A DNA stretch of 64,000 bases, taken from positions 7,565,001 to 7,629,000 of the forward strand of contig JBBBDQ010000330.1 in NCBI GenBank assembly GCA_037127315.1. The letters are read 5' to 3'. This document shows positions 22,186-32,281 of the stretch, in pieces (position 1 is the first letter of the stretch; every line of letters starts with the position of its first letter). The notes beneath the pieces are model-generated. The model saw only the letters and a list, made by a program, of their open reading frames with translations. It did no database searches and was not told the DNA's origin. Source of the stretch: Ascarosepion bandense. Its lineage: Eukaryota; Mollusca; Cephalopoda; Sepiida; Sepiidae. Both the position numbers and the translations under genes were made by a program.

Positions 22186-22474
22186 GTTCTGTATATGGTC
22201 ACTTACACATGACTTAAGAGCAAGTAAGTATAAAATAACTCTTCAAATGATATATAAAGAGTTGGCTGTTTTGTTTTTATGGCATATCAACCTTGGCGGG
22301 TCATTTATTGCCAACTAAATTTTATTTATTTATTGCTGGTAATACCTTTTTCTTTCAACAATTTATTGTTGTTTTTATATAAGCTTTGTGTCTAGTAATA
22401 CTTTTTTTTCTTTTCGAGTATCAAGATTCATTGGGATTTGTTTTTAAGGGCAGGGTCCCCAAGTCCTACCCTTG
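22186..22474. other. Non-coding, no feature recognised
   Basis: AT-rich linker between the RTE pair and a SINE. Nothing was recognised. Confidence 0.4.
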
Positions 22475-22629
22475 TTATTTAACCCATAACTGGAGGGAAG
22501 GGACGGATTAATACCTTTCCCAAGGGTACCAGTGCTAAAGTGAATGCAGGGTATTCAATTGGAATTTGAACTCAGCTTACCGATTTCTCTTTCCGAGTCG
22601 ATATCCACTGCACCACAACGCACATCCGT
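22475..22629 (-). repeat. tRNA-like half of a SINE behind a 5S rRNA-like head
   Basis: Minus strand: GGATGTGCGTTGTGGTGCAG start with A and B boxes, CAAATTCCAATTGAAT, and GGTATTAATCCGTCCC. The 3' half of the usual 300-bp SINE is missing. It begins nine bases after the 3' end of a complete 5S rRNA-like sequence on the same strand, an order repeated elsewhere in the window. Confidence 0.75.
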
Positions 22630-22637
22630 CACTAAAT

Positions 22638-22756
22638 GCTTACAGCACCTGGTAATCCCAAGCGATCACCCATCTAAGTACTGACCAGGCTCAATGTTGC
22701 TTAACTTTGGTGATCGAGCGAAAACCAGTGTATTCAACGTGACATGGCAATAAGCC
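22638..22756 (-). rRNA. 5S rRNA-like sequence (near full length; SINE head or pseudogene)
   Basis: The minus strand reads about 119 bases collinear with animal 5S rRNA: CACGTTGAATACACTGGTTT, CGATCACCAAAGTTAAGCAA, GCCTGGTCAGTACTTAGATG and GGTGATCGCTTGGGATTACC, ending CAGGTGCTGTAAGC. Internal control regions are mostly kept. Because a tRNA-like SINE segment follows directly, I read it as the head of a composite SINE rather than a functional 5S gene. There is no T-run terminator at its end. Confidence 0.7.
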
Positions 22757-24510
22757 ATATATAAAGAGAAGGGTGTTGAAAAGTTATGACCTGACTCGCT
22801 TCCCAAAATCTGACCAAATTACCAGAGAGATGATTTTTGTTTCTTTTTGGAAGGAGATCTTGATAGAGCCTAAGTATTCAGCATTCCCTTGTAGTATGTT
22901 GCCTACCATTTAGTTGATTAGACATTAGAAGTGAGATTTATGCACAAGAATAAATGAGGTATGTCACAAAACTAATATGATTGATATGAAATACGACACC
23001 TGAAGAGTATATCAGTCAGAATAAAATAAAAGAAAATATAAAAATGAAAAGACCGGCTGCAATAAATTGTTGCATAAAGTCATGTCTCTGTTTGCATTAA
23101 GATCCTACCATCAAACAGTTTTATTGGGTGCAATGCAGCATAACCGTTAGGACAGATTCCTTTTTTTTTAATTCTTTTTTTTTTGTATTTTGGTGTTAGA
23201 CAGAATAAAGCTTCATGAAATGGATTCTGTGATTGTATAATCTGCTGGATAATGTGTAAGCATGGAAACGATCACTTTATAGCAGTTCCATAGCTTTAAC
23301 GTAATTACAAATGTCCCTGCCTAGAATATCTAAGCAACACCAATGAAGCATCCAGGAACAAGATTTAAACCTGCAGTAAATTCAAACCATCTTGCATGAT
23401 AGAAAAAAAACTGATCTCACTAATATATATCAAAATACCCAGTATTGTTTATTTATTTAACATTTCAATATGCTCAAATTCACCCTTTAAATATCGGCTT
23501 TCAAAGTCTTGCTCTTTGTATGATTTTCTTGCATTATTTGTGATGATATTGTCATATATTATGGCAGAGTATACATGGAGCAGGTTATGGTAGATTGAAC
23601 ACTGAGAGTTATTTATGGGGTGGGTTGAATGCTAAAGTGTTCTTGGGAAAATATTTCAAGGTACAACAAATTATGAGCTTTCATTTTCAAATGAAATCTT
23701 TTTTGTAAAAAAAATCTATAAAGAAAATGTTGTGTGTATCTATACTGAAATGTTGGCCCTTTTTGAAATTGAAAGGACGATGTCTCATCAGGGAGTAAAT
23801 GCTAACATGAGACATTGTCCTTTCAATGGTGAAACAGCATGTACACTTTGTAGTAGATTGTAATTTCTACATGTTCTAAATTATAATTTATAATAATTAT
23901 CATTAATATTATATGAAAAATTTAATATGTAATTAATTCATGTAGTTGAAAATTTGTAAGTATTAAATGATTTGTTTTAGCTAAAAAAAATGGGAGAAAA
24001 TGGTCATCATTCAAATATACTGAAAATTGTTGTATTGAGTAACAAGATTAGTGTCTGACATCATAAATAAGGCAGATTTATAAAATTAACGTAGAAAAAG
24101 TTTGTTCGGGTCAGGCTCAGGCCTGCTTCTGGCAACATATAATCTAGTACAACCTACTGCATGGACAGATGGTTGGCATCTAAACCAGCTCCTCCATTGA
24201 CCTGCATGCTGGTGAGGAGAGTAATATGTCATCCTACAGGACAAAAAACAAAAGCTGTCAAAGGGTGGATGAACTTCTTATAGGAGTGAACATCTAACAC
24301 ATGCACACACATACATAAAAGGCTAGGAGAGAGTTTCTAGTTTTGAATTACCATCTTCCTAGAGATGTTGTCTCAATAGAAACACTTGGTGTACTTAAAT
24401 ACTTTGAGCATTTGAGTTGGGCATCAGGAAGAGTAACTTGCCTTGTAAAATGTTGCCACAAATTTTTGATAAATCTTTTGCCAGGGAGGACCACAATTGT
24501 TTTATAGAAG
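22757..24510. other. Mostly unassigned non-coding sequence
   Basis: AT-rich; T run near 23161-23184. The stretch 24101-24500 is less AT-rich (GGTCAGGCTCAGGCCTGCTT, GGCATCAGGAAGAGTAACTT) and looks like a decayed interspersed repeat, but I cannot name it. Confidence 0.35.
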
Positions 24511-24685
24511 ACTAGCAGTATAGCCCGGTGTTGCTCGGGTGTTATGAAAGCTTTAAAACTAATCTATGGTCCTGGAGCTCAGACTCAGCCTAAAGAATAT
24601 TTGTGTGAAATTTGGTGAGAATTGAATAAAAATTGTGGATTTGTATAAAGGACATACAGGCAGATAAACACACACAAACATCTTG

Positions 24686-24688
<3 letters not shown>

Positions 24689-24720
<32 letters not shown>
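24689..24720. repeat. TA microsatellite
   Basis: Simple TA run within repeat X copy 2. Confidence 0.9.
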
Positions 24721-24969
24721 CGATTTTCTGCACTATTGTAAGAACTGCAACCTTGAAACTTTTGAATATCGTTTCTTATGTCTTTGTCTATAAGTGTATC
24801 AAATTTGATTAAAATCAGACCACTCCTTCTATAACCTGATTTTTTTCGATTACCGATTTTCGATATTTATCAGGGGTACCTCGATAAAAGAACACTCGCA
24901 GACGCTTATAGTACAACTGTGTAAATTTTCAAGAAAATCGGTTCAGCCATTTCGGAGTCTATAGGTAAT

Positions 24970-24971
<2 letters not shown>

Positions 24972-25016
<45 letters not shown>
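24972..25016. repeat. AC microsatellite
   Basis: Uninterrupted AC run near the 3' end of repeat X copy 2. Confidence 0.95.
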
Positions 25017-25018
<2 letters not shown>

Positions 25019-25045
25019 GTTCCATTTATAAATAAGTTTAGATTT

Positions 25046-25598
25046 AGATTAATGCTGGTCTTGCTTCAACAAACAACATGGCTGTGTATGTGTGTAATAA
25101 TAATCACTGGTTTAAAGCCTGTAGGTCTCAGTGAGGACTGTCCTTCTTCAAACTTTTGGAAGTCCTGTTAGAGAATCAGAAAGAACTGTACCAAATAGCA
25201 GAAACCTTGGGGACTTTGAACAGAAACAACTAAAATGGATGAAGAGCTAGAAGTCAAAGTACTCCACAAAGACCTGGGTGAGGAGGCATTTTTGCTTGCT
25301 GGCCAACATGGTAGCATTATGAGCAGAAACATTTAGAGAGGTAGAACAAAAAGGGAGAGGGAGATGAACAGCAAGAAAGATGAGTAGCAGTCATGGAGAT
25401 CAGAAAAACCAAAACCCACTACCTCCACTGTGCAACCAAAACCAGCCCCCACACCCACCTCGGTCTATCTGAATATACACAACCACAATGCTGCAACTAT
25501 TGGACTGCTGGAACACTTTGAACCCACACTACAAAGTGCAAACAGAACTGCCTTGTACTAGTTCCTTGCTTCACAGGGGCATGGCGCAACCGACCCAG
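25046..25598. other. GC-richer flank of an antisense reading frame
   Basis: Base composition is more balanced than in the rest of the intron. It lies downstream of the minus-strand frame at 25599-25976 and could be its 3' untranslated region. No polyadenylation signal was pinned down. No repeat family was recognised. Confidence 0.3.
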
Positions 25599-25976
25599 TC
25601 ATTCATCTGAAGGTATAAATCCATCTTGCCGACTTCCCTTGTCTACATTGATGCCATTGATCGGAGTCTGTACACCTTGAAGAACTGCTGTGGAGGGTGG
25701 GTATGGACTGACTTCAGAGCTGCGTAAACGGGACCTGTATTTTCCAGAGCCACTGAAAGTGCACCGGACACTGCCCAAGCTGCAGCACTCTACATGTTCC
25801 TTTTCTGTATGTCCAGACGAGCCAGTTCCATAGACATGGTCCTTTATGAAGAAGAGAGAACTCATTCCAGGGCTTTTGGCAGCATCTCCGGGCTCACTTG
25901 TGTCACTGAGGTTTTGTCTGAGAGGTGATGACATGCCACTGACATCACTGCCAGTGTTGCCACAACCCCCATACAC
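25599..25976 (-). CDS. Unrecognised antisense open frame; possible terminal exon or processed pseudogene
   Basis: A 125-residue minus-strand frame, serine- and glycine-rich, in a locally GC-rich island. It contains GMSSPLRQNLSDTSEPGDAA, SSLFFIKDHVYGTG, KYRSRLRSSEVSPYPPSTAV and ends DGFIPSDE then stop. The frame opens upstream of the first Met (RVYGGCG). A plausible acceptor, TATTCTCAAACCCAG, lies just upstream on the minus strand near 25978-25992. I do not recognise the protein and no membrane segment or domain is visible. It could be the last exon of a gene nested antisense in the MPPE1 intron, a retrocopy fragment, or an unknown repeat. An expressed gene is unproven. Confidence 0.35.
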   Translation of the reverse strand: MYGGCGNTGSDVSGMSSPLRQNLSDTSEPGDAAKSPGMSSLFFIKDHVYGTGSSGHTEKEHVECCSLGSVRCTFSGSGKYRSRLRSSEVSPYPPSTAVLQGVQTPINGINVDKGSRQDGFIPSDE

Positions 25977-26604
25977 TCTCTGGGTTTGAGAATATTAAAA
26001 TAATAAGTTCAGTATGACCCCCACCCCATCAGTATTGGTATCAATAACAGCTACTGTACTTGAGAAACCTATTTTTCTCATAGAAAAGATTTTATAAATT
26101 TCAATGGAAAGTATCATTGTCTACTTGTTCAATGAATGCTGAATGTTTTTTTTGTTTTTTTTATAAGGAAATGGCTAATACTAACTACCATTGCCATAAA
26201 TTAGGAAAGTGATTAGTAGAAACATTTGAAATCTTGTGTAATTCAAAGACATTTCCTTATTTTTGGAACTGTTACTGTATACAGTTAACTATTACAGAAA
26301 CTCAATTTTTTTTTTAATTGTGTAGCTAAAAATTATTCCTTTCATGATCAGATGATGTTAGTAAACAACTTCATTCTAGCATTGTTGATTGTTGCAAAAT
26401 GTTTTAGCTGCAAGTGCAATCTGATAAAATGATTTTCTCACTAATAATTCAGCTTGGTTTTTCTCTCATACCTCAGCTGTCTGGTCTCTTTGACAACACA
26501 TTTGTACGACTCACTTTTGTTAGTTTGTTGTCTGTTTAAAAAAATTGGTGTTGCCAGTTGGGTTTGGCTACTTTTGAAAAACCTATGTTTGTTTTTCTTT
26601 TTAA
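25977..26604. other. Non-coding, no feature recognised
   Basis: AT-rich intron sequence with T runs. No gene or repeat was recognised. Confidence 0.4.
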
Positions 26605-26915
26605 TCATTTCACCCTAAGTAAGGCATTGAAGCTATTAAGGGGTTTAGTCAGTGTGAGAGAATATGTGAAAAAACACTATTAAGGAGAGAGAACAATAAA
26701 AGTACAGGAATTAACAAGTCAGAAAAACAATGATTGACATTGCATTCAAATTTTTGAAGATCAAAGATGATTGTGAAACAAAAAGTGGGATGAGAGTTCC
26801 ACAAGTAAAATGTACGATAGAAGAAACTGCTAACATAGAACTTAGAGTTATATCTAGCCATTTCAACTGTAAAATGATGAGACCTTGCTGCTAATCTAGT
26901 ACTGGGCTTAAATTA
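26605..26915 (-). pseudogene. Jockey/CR1-like LINE 3' end, antisense (copy C, 3' part)
   Basis: TCATTTCACCCTAAGTAAGG on + is the complement of the family's conserved 3' end (CTTGCTTGGGGTGAAATGA). The minus strand continues back through the FKCNVNHC-type, LWNSHP-type and CNCKFYSNSF-like stretches to about 26915, where an AT-rich insertion splits the element. Confidence 0.7.
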
Positions 26916-26924
26916 GTCTAAATT

Positions 26925-27065
26925 ATACTACAATCAGATTTATAATTACTTTAAAAAAAAAAAGAAAATTAATAAATTCTAAAATTTCTTTGACCCATAT
27001 AAGTGACATCTCTAAAATAAGTCTACTTTAATTTAATTTTATAAGTCTGTCATTTGTTTATACAA
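26925..27065 (-). repeat. AT-rich insert, left arm of an inverted pair
   Basis: Splits LINE copy C. Its reverse complement matches 27312-27462: CAGATTTATAATTACTTT, AATAAATT then AAAATTTCTTTGA, TGACATCTCTAAAATAAG. No terminal motif suggests a family. Confidence 0.6.
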
Positions 27066-27077
27066 CTTTATTCTAAT

Positions 27078-27318
27078 GTCTAGGTACCATAGAGGAGTGT
27101 TTATCAGAACAATTACTGCAGAAGTATTTATAGAAAAGGCACAGGGAAGCTATGATATGGCAACGGGAAAGTGACTGAAGCTGAGATGCCAGGTCAAGAC
27201 CAACAATATTGCAGATTTTTCTTTTGATTTTGTCAAGAATCTCTAGATATATAGCAGGAGCATCAGACCAGGTCTACTAGCAATCTTCAAAGCATGACTG
27301 AATAGTAGACTTAAAAAA
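27078..27318 (-). pseudogene. Jockey/CR1-like LINE, antisense (copy C, 5' part)
   Basis: Complement of CACAGGGAAGCTATGATAT and TTTTGTCAAGAATCTC, matching the family's QxDIASLCLFYKYF and LDKIQ coding stretch. It continues into 26605-26915 across the inserted AT-rich arm. Confidence 0.65.
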
Positions 27319-27462
27319 TTAGACATATTTTAAAAGTAGGCTTATTTTAGAGATGTCAGTTAAAATACTTATTATATAGGTCAGCTAAATCAAAGAAATT
27401 TTAAAATTTATTAGTTTTCTTTTTAAAAAGTAATTATAAATCTGATTACAGTAGATAAAATA
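27312..27462 (+). repeat. AT-rich insert, right arm of an inverted pair
   Basis: Reverse-complement match to 26925-27065 across roughly 110-130 bases with small gaps. The two arms bracket the 240-bp LINE piece. Confidence 0.6.
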
Positions 27463-27689
27463 AAAAAAAACCCAAGTTATCAACAGATATTATATCTAGA
27501 TTAGAATATGTTAGATAAAAAAATGTTAATTTTTTTTACATTAACTTAAGAATTTTTCTGTCTTGAAAATGTGATATAATCTAATCTGAAATTGTTTATG
27601 TGGATTGGATAATTTTACTGTTATAGAAAGAAATTTGTGCAAAAGCAAATCTTATAGTAAACTTTTTTAACTATAGTTTATGGAATAAC

Positions 27690-27926
27690 ACATGCATTTG
27701 TATTATTGTCGGGCTTGGAAAATTTGATACTCACAGTCAAATTCAAGATAAGAGGGAAGAGAAGAACGATGTGTAACTTACCTAGCAAGCTTGAGTAAAC
27801 AGATGTCAGAACAGGGTTTAGGAGAGATAACAAAAAACAATTATTAAATGCTACAAATGACAGGGAATTATGAAGAGCCATGATCGACTACATTCTGAAG
27901 GGTCAGGGTACATAGAAGAAAAATAT
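27690..27926 (+). pseudogene. RTE-like LINE 3' end fragment
   Basis: GGGCTTGGAAAATTTGATAC (GLENLIL codons) to the family's terminus CTGAAGGGTCAGGGTACATA and GAAG. Short, 5'-truncated, no intact frame. Confidence 0.65.
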
Positions 27927-28074
27927 TTAATATTACTATAACTGGGGAAAAATAACCAGGAGATAAGTCCTTGAACTTTTTATTTTAATTTGTTTATCGT
28001 AATGCTCTCTTTCATAACATTGTGTAAGAATGTCTATATTTCTGAAATGAGGTAGTATTTACAGTACTTACATT

Positions 28075-28365
28075 ATTTGGACTATTGTCCTCATCTTTGT
28101 TGCTATTTGTACAACGTTTCAGCCATTGTACCCTCTGGCCTTCGTCAGGTGCTAGGAATTTTGAACTGAACCCTTTATTACAATCGCTGGGGTATTTGAA
28201 CTTCATTCCTTGCATAGTAGTGCCTCTTCTGGTAGTCATGAACTTGTTTCCTGCTGTAGCTTGGTTCGAAATTCCCAGCACCTGAAGAAGGCTGGAGTGT
28301 ACAACGACCAAAACGTCGTACAAATGGCAACAAAGATGAGGACAACAGTTCAAATAATGTAAATA
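28075..28365. repeat. Inverted pair of Penelope-like terminal motifs
   Basis: 28075-28160 (minus) and 28262-28365 (plus) are inverted copies of one motif: CTGAAGAAGGC (plus) / CTGACGAAGGC (minus), then ACAACG or ACAATG, then a GAAAC or AAAAC element, then GTACAAAT and GCAACAAAGATGAGGACAA. The spacer is about 100 bp. Such CTGANGAAGG...GAAACG motifs are a hallmark of Penelope-like element terminal repeats and recall the hammerhead core (CUGANGA and GAAA). A readable minus frame carries PDEGQRVQWLKRC. Assignment by motif memory. Confidence 0.5.
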
Positions 28366-28439
28366 CTGATTGTATAAGAATTCCTAAGTAAATAAATATA
28401 GTAAATGGTTCTAAATATTTATAGTTTATTTAATAGATG

Positions 28440-28640
28440 CACCATAATATTCAAAATCACTATTTGTATTCAGACTATTGTCTTCATCTTTGTTTGTGTT
28501 ATCACAACATTTTGGTTTCTGTCGATCTGAGTAACCTACAAGAAGTTCCAAACTGGAACCTTTATTTAATCTATAGGGGTAAATCGTTCTCATTCCACTG
28601 CCCATGTCTATGGATATCTCCTCTAGTTCTTATTTTTAGT
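28440..28640 (-). repeat. Third, decayed copy of the Penelope-like terminal motif
   Basis: Plus-strand CAGACTATTGTCTTCATCTT and ATCACAACATTTTGGTTTCT match the minus-strand motif at 28075-28160 with many substitutions, followed by a similar flank (AACCTTTATTTAATC). Confidence 0.45.
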
Positions 28641-28678
28641 ATTGCTCAGTTATTGCACTGTTGGGATGAATGATATAA

Positions 28679-28982
28679 AGTCAGTTAAGTGCCATATGTA
28701 ATACATGCTTTGGGCAATCATATCACGAAAGAGACATGACTAACTGAGCAGAAGATTATCCCGCAGTAGGTTGCCATTGCTTTCTGCGGTAGACTGGTTG
28801 CCGACCATGGCTATAGAGCCCAATCTGTTTTATTATTTAACCCATAACTGAATGGAATAGATGGATTAATACCATTTCCAAGGGTATTTGTGCACAAGTA
28901 AACGCAAGGAATTCAACTGGAATCTGAACTCTGCTCCCCGATTTGTCATTCCGAGTTGATATCCACTGCACCACAACACATA
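28679..28982 (-). repeat. tRNA-derived octopus-type SINE, minus strand, full length
   Basis: Complete copy: GTCAGTTAAGTGCCATATG at the 3' end, CCCGCAGTAGGTTGCCATTG, and a tRNA-like head with CCACTGCACCACAACACATA. Directly abuts an RTE fragment on its head side. Confidence 0.88.
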
Positions 28983-28989
28983 TGCCATA

Positions 28990-29455
28990 TTGAAGAACTG
29001 GATTGCTATGTTATGTCAGTTCTTCAGTATATCAATGAATGCTGGACAATATCATCAAAGATGAAGGAAAAACTTGAAGCAACTGAAATGTGGTTGTACA
29101 GAAGGATACTGTGGATATCGTGGATCAAGCGTGTGAGCAATGATGAGGTTTTGGAAAGGATGAAAACAAAAGGAAATTAATACTGAGCATCAGGAAGAGA
29201 CAATTGAAGTTCTTGGGACATGCAATGAGGAAAGAGGGCCTGGGGAACTTGATACTAACAGGCCAGATAGAGGGAAGAAGAGAGAGGGAAAAGCAGTGGA
29301 TAACATATTTAAAGGGCCTGAGCAGGTGGATGACAGAATGGGAGCTGCATGGCATAACAGGAGAAAGTGTACTAAGAGCCACCAGGGATAGGGAGACATG
29401 GAAAGCCATGATCGCCTATATCCTGAAAGAACAAGGTGCATAGAAGAAGATATAA
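28990..29455 (+). pseudogene. RTE-like LINE 3' end
   Basis: Begins inside LDCYVMSVLQY, just after a SINE head. It continues with CWTISSKMKEKLEATEMWLY, RILWISWIKRVSNDEVLERM, then after a shift MKFLGHAMRKEGLGNLIL and TLKG-type sequence, ending TATATCCTGAAAGAACAAGG and TGCATAGAAG. Two frames are needed. Confidence 0.75.
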
Positions 29456-29830
29456 AAAGAAAACCATAGCACATAGCAATTCAACATTTAATCTCCTTTG
29501 AAATAGTTCCCTTCTGATGCCACACGTTTTATCCAGTGTTGTTTCCATTGATGGAGGTGTTCCTGGAATTCCTTTTTTGGGATTGCGAGCAGTTACCTTG
29601 TAACACTCTCTTGGATTTTCTTGATGTCTTGGAATCTTGTTCCTTTCAAATGCAATTTGGTTTTTGGAAAGAGGAAAACGTTGCAAGGAATGAGATCTGG
29701 GGAATATGGTTGTAATCAAACCTGGGTAATGTTGTTCTTTGCCAAAAACTGCTGCACAAGCCATGGTCACTGATGGAACTTCTGTGGTGTCATAAGATGA
29801 CTACACTTTACATACTATCCTTAAACCATG
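29456..29830 (-). pseudogene. Mariner-like transposase C-terminal fragment, copy 1
   Basis: One minus-strand frame reads YSPDLIPCNVFLFPKTKLHL, FQDIKKIQESV, IPKKEFQEHLHQWKQHWIKR and VASEGNYFKGD. This is the mariner (Tc1/mariner superfamily) C-terminus, including the PYSPDL block that precedes the third catalytic Asp. An in-frame stop follows ESVTR. The outer inverted repeat on the left is missing. Confidence 0.75.
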
Positions 29831-29893
29831 GAAATGAGCAAGAAAGTTATAACTTAGTGTGTTATGTGTATAAGAATTAATGATAAACATATA

Positions 29894-30448
29894 TGAGGTC
29901 TGATCAAAAACTACATTTGCACAATAAAAAGAAAACAACAACACAAATCAATTCGACATTTAATCTCTTTGAAAGTAGTTCACTTTCGAAGGCACACACT
30001 TTATCCAGCATTGTTTCCATTGATTGAAGAATTCTTAGAACTTCTTTTTTGGTGTAGTGATCACCTGCCTCATTGCATTTTCTTGGATTTCCTTGACATC
30101 TTGAAATCTTTTTTATTTCAAATGGGATTTGATTTTTGGAAAGATGAAGTTGCAAGGTGTGAGATCTGGGGAATATGATGGTTGTTGGTCCTTGCGAATG
30201 TTGTCCTTGGCCAAAAACTGCACCACAAGCCATGGTCACTGATGGAACCTCTGTGGTGTGATGAGATGACCACACTCTACACACTTTCCTTTCCAGCACT
30301 GCTATAAACAATGAAAGTGAGCAAGAACGTTATAATTCAGTGTGCATGTGCAACAGAGTTCAAGGCCAAGCTATGACTGGTAGCTTCACTGTGCTTACTT
30401 TATTCTATTACCATAGCAACAGACTTGATACTTTTTGATCAAGCCTTG
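29894..30448 (-). mobile_element. Mariner-like element, internally deleted, with terminal inverted repeats (copy 2)
   Basis: The ends are inverted: TGAGGTCTGATCAAAAA at the left and, on the minus strand at the right, CAAGGCTTGATCAAAAA, each flanked by TA (29892-29893, 30449-30450), the mariner target. This 17-base end resembles mariner ends of the GAGGTCTGATCAAAAA type. Inside, one minus frame gives YSPDLTPCNFIFPKIKSHLK, FQDVKEIQENAMRQV and FFNQWKQCWIKCVPSKVNYF. Only the C-terminal part of the transposase gene remains, so the element is non-autonomous. Confidence 0.8.
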
Positions 30449-30450
30449 TA

Positions 30451-31439
30451 TAGTAATGTTTCTGTCAGTATTTCTTCAAAATTCATGGTGTTTGTATAGA
30501 AATAATTTATATCTGCCTTGTCAAAATTCAGTTGTGGGTTAGAAGACCTACAGCATTCATAATAATTGCTGTTGTGGGCTATTTTCCATAGCTACAAATT
30601 AGCTGAGAGAGGTGAAAAACATTTTATGAAATTATCGCAATAATTTAATAATCTGTTTAATTAGAACTTTTTAAAACTTTTTCAAATTATTTAAACAACT
30701 GAAAAAAAATCATCAGTTTTCTGTATTCATTATAATTATTATTATTAATATAAACATAAGAAGATTATTCAAATATTTCTCTCGTGATCCACTATATGAA
30801 GCTATATTCAAGCTTATCTCACTAGGACCCATTACAATTGAGTAGTGAATTCGATCCTCACTGGGTACACAATACTGTCGGCCTTGTTCCACATCTAAGC
30901 GACGCTTAGTAAATCGACTATGTAGCTATGTTCAGAGTAGGAAATACAATGGTGTCTGAGCTTAATTGCAAAAATAACAAAAAGAAAATAGATGTTTTGC
31001 TAAAAATGTTGCATATTCTGAAATTATTGCGTGGTAGAGAAACTTCACTGCAAACATACTTTTCTCTGTTAGTCTGATGGGTGTTTGCCTGGTTATATAA
31101 ATATATGCATGCTGAAACATTTATGTAAAATGGATTGAACATAGTTTAAAATTCATTTTATCTATGGTGAAAATGATAAGATTGGTTGAAAGAATTGGAT
31201 TGGATTTGAATCAGTTGGTGTAATTAAAGTGGTTAAAAAAATATTTCTTTCACTTTAATAACCATATACAAAGTACTTTGGACTGGACACCATGTAGAAT
31301 TTGGGATTTTGGCTATTTCAAAATGGCGAGTACAAAGAGGCATGTTAAATGTTCTAACATTGCTTTGTCACCAGGTGCTGGAATCTGTAAGTTGCTATAA
31401 TCATCCTCCTGTTGAAGGGAAACACAAAGGAAGAAGTTA
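30451..31439. other. Unassigned non-coding sequence
   Basis: AT-rich. At 30780-30910 a less AT-rich stretch has a B-box-like AATTCGATCCTCACTGGGTA; it may be a tRNA-derived repeat, but no A box could be placed. Confidence 0.3.
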
Positions 31440-31790
31440 CTGTACAGTTTCCTCACAGATAAAGATGAATCTTGAGACAATAGAAATATGGTGAGAATAC
31501 CATATATGGAACATGTGAAGAACAAGAAAGTTTAAAAGAAAATGGTGACAAAAATCAAATTTGTACTTTTAAATTTCTGCGATGTATAATGAGGAAAGGA
31601 GGCTTGGAGAATTTGACACTTGCGGTACATTGAAGACATAAGTGACTGATGGAAACCTAAAGTAACCTACCTAACAATCATGCGTAAACGGAGGGCATAA
31701 CATGGACTAAGGGTTACAGTCATCTATAAAGGTTAAGAAGTCGCCATGCTTGCTTATTCCCTAAGGGACATGACACATGAAGAAGTAGAG
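31440..31790 (+). pseudogene. RTE-like LINE 3' end, strongly decayed
   Basis: Recognisable words: TCCTCACAGATAAAGATGAA, AGACAATAGAAATATGG, AATGAGGAAAGGAGGCTTGG and AGAATTTGACACTT, and the terminus TAAGGGACATGACACATGAA. No frame survives. Confidence 0.6.
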
Positions 31791-32240
31791 GTACTATATG
31801 TGGGAGGAAATTGAATTGTGTGATATCCTTAAGAGTATCTGCACTCTCTATAAAATAAAAATATTTGCAAACAGCCAAGGCATGTCTGAGTAATGGAGCC
31901 CTGAAATTAGTAATGTGGCATGATTTAAGCCACAATTGTTTAATAATAACTTCTTCATTATTCTAGCAAGCCTTGTAGGACACAGTAAAAGGAAATTTTT
32001 AAATGTGGTTTACATTTAGCCATATTTGGCACGAAATATTAATTTTGACGTGCAGAGGGCATCTATTTATAAAAAAAAGTTTTGGTTTTTAGAGCTTTTG
32101 AAATTTCAGATAAAAAAAATTGTACCTGTATAGCCAAGGGGAAATAACTCAGCTGTTGGATTAACTAACAAAAAGTATCTCTGCTGCAAGCTGAAAACTT
32201 GAATTGATTTTTTTTCTAATTTTTAGTACTTTTTTATTTC

Positions 32241-32281
<41 letters not shown>

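Larger units (their letters stand above)
24511..25045 (+). repeat. Interspersed repeat X, copy 2
   Basis: Starts ACTAGCAGTATAGCC and GGTGTTGCTCGGGTGTTATG; ends TTCCATTTATAAATAAGTTT. Aligns with 11447-12192 but lacks about 230 internal bases. Contains a TA run (24689-24720) and a 44-base AC run (24972-25016). Confidence 0.7.

Noticed and set aside
22638..22756. Functional 5S rRNA gene
   Set aside because: A SINE segment follows nine bases later, no T-run terminator is present, and there are several changes from the animal 5S consensus. Kept as 5S-like only.
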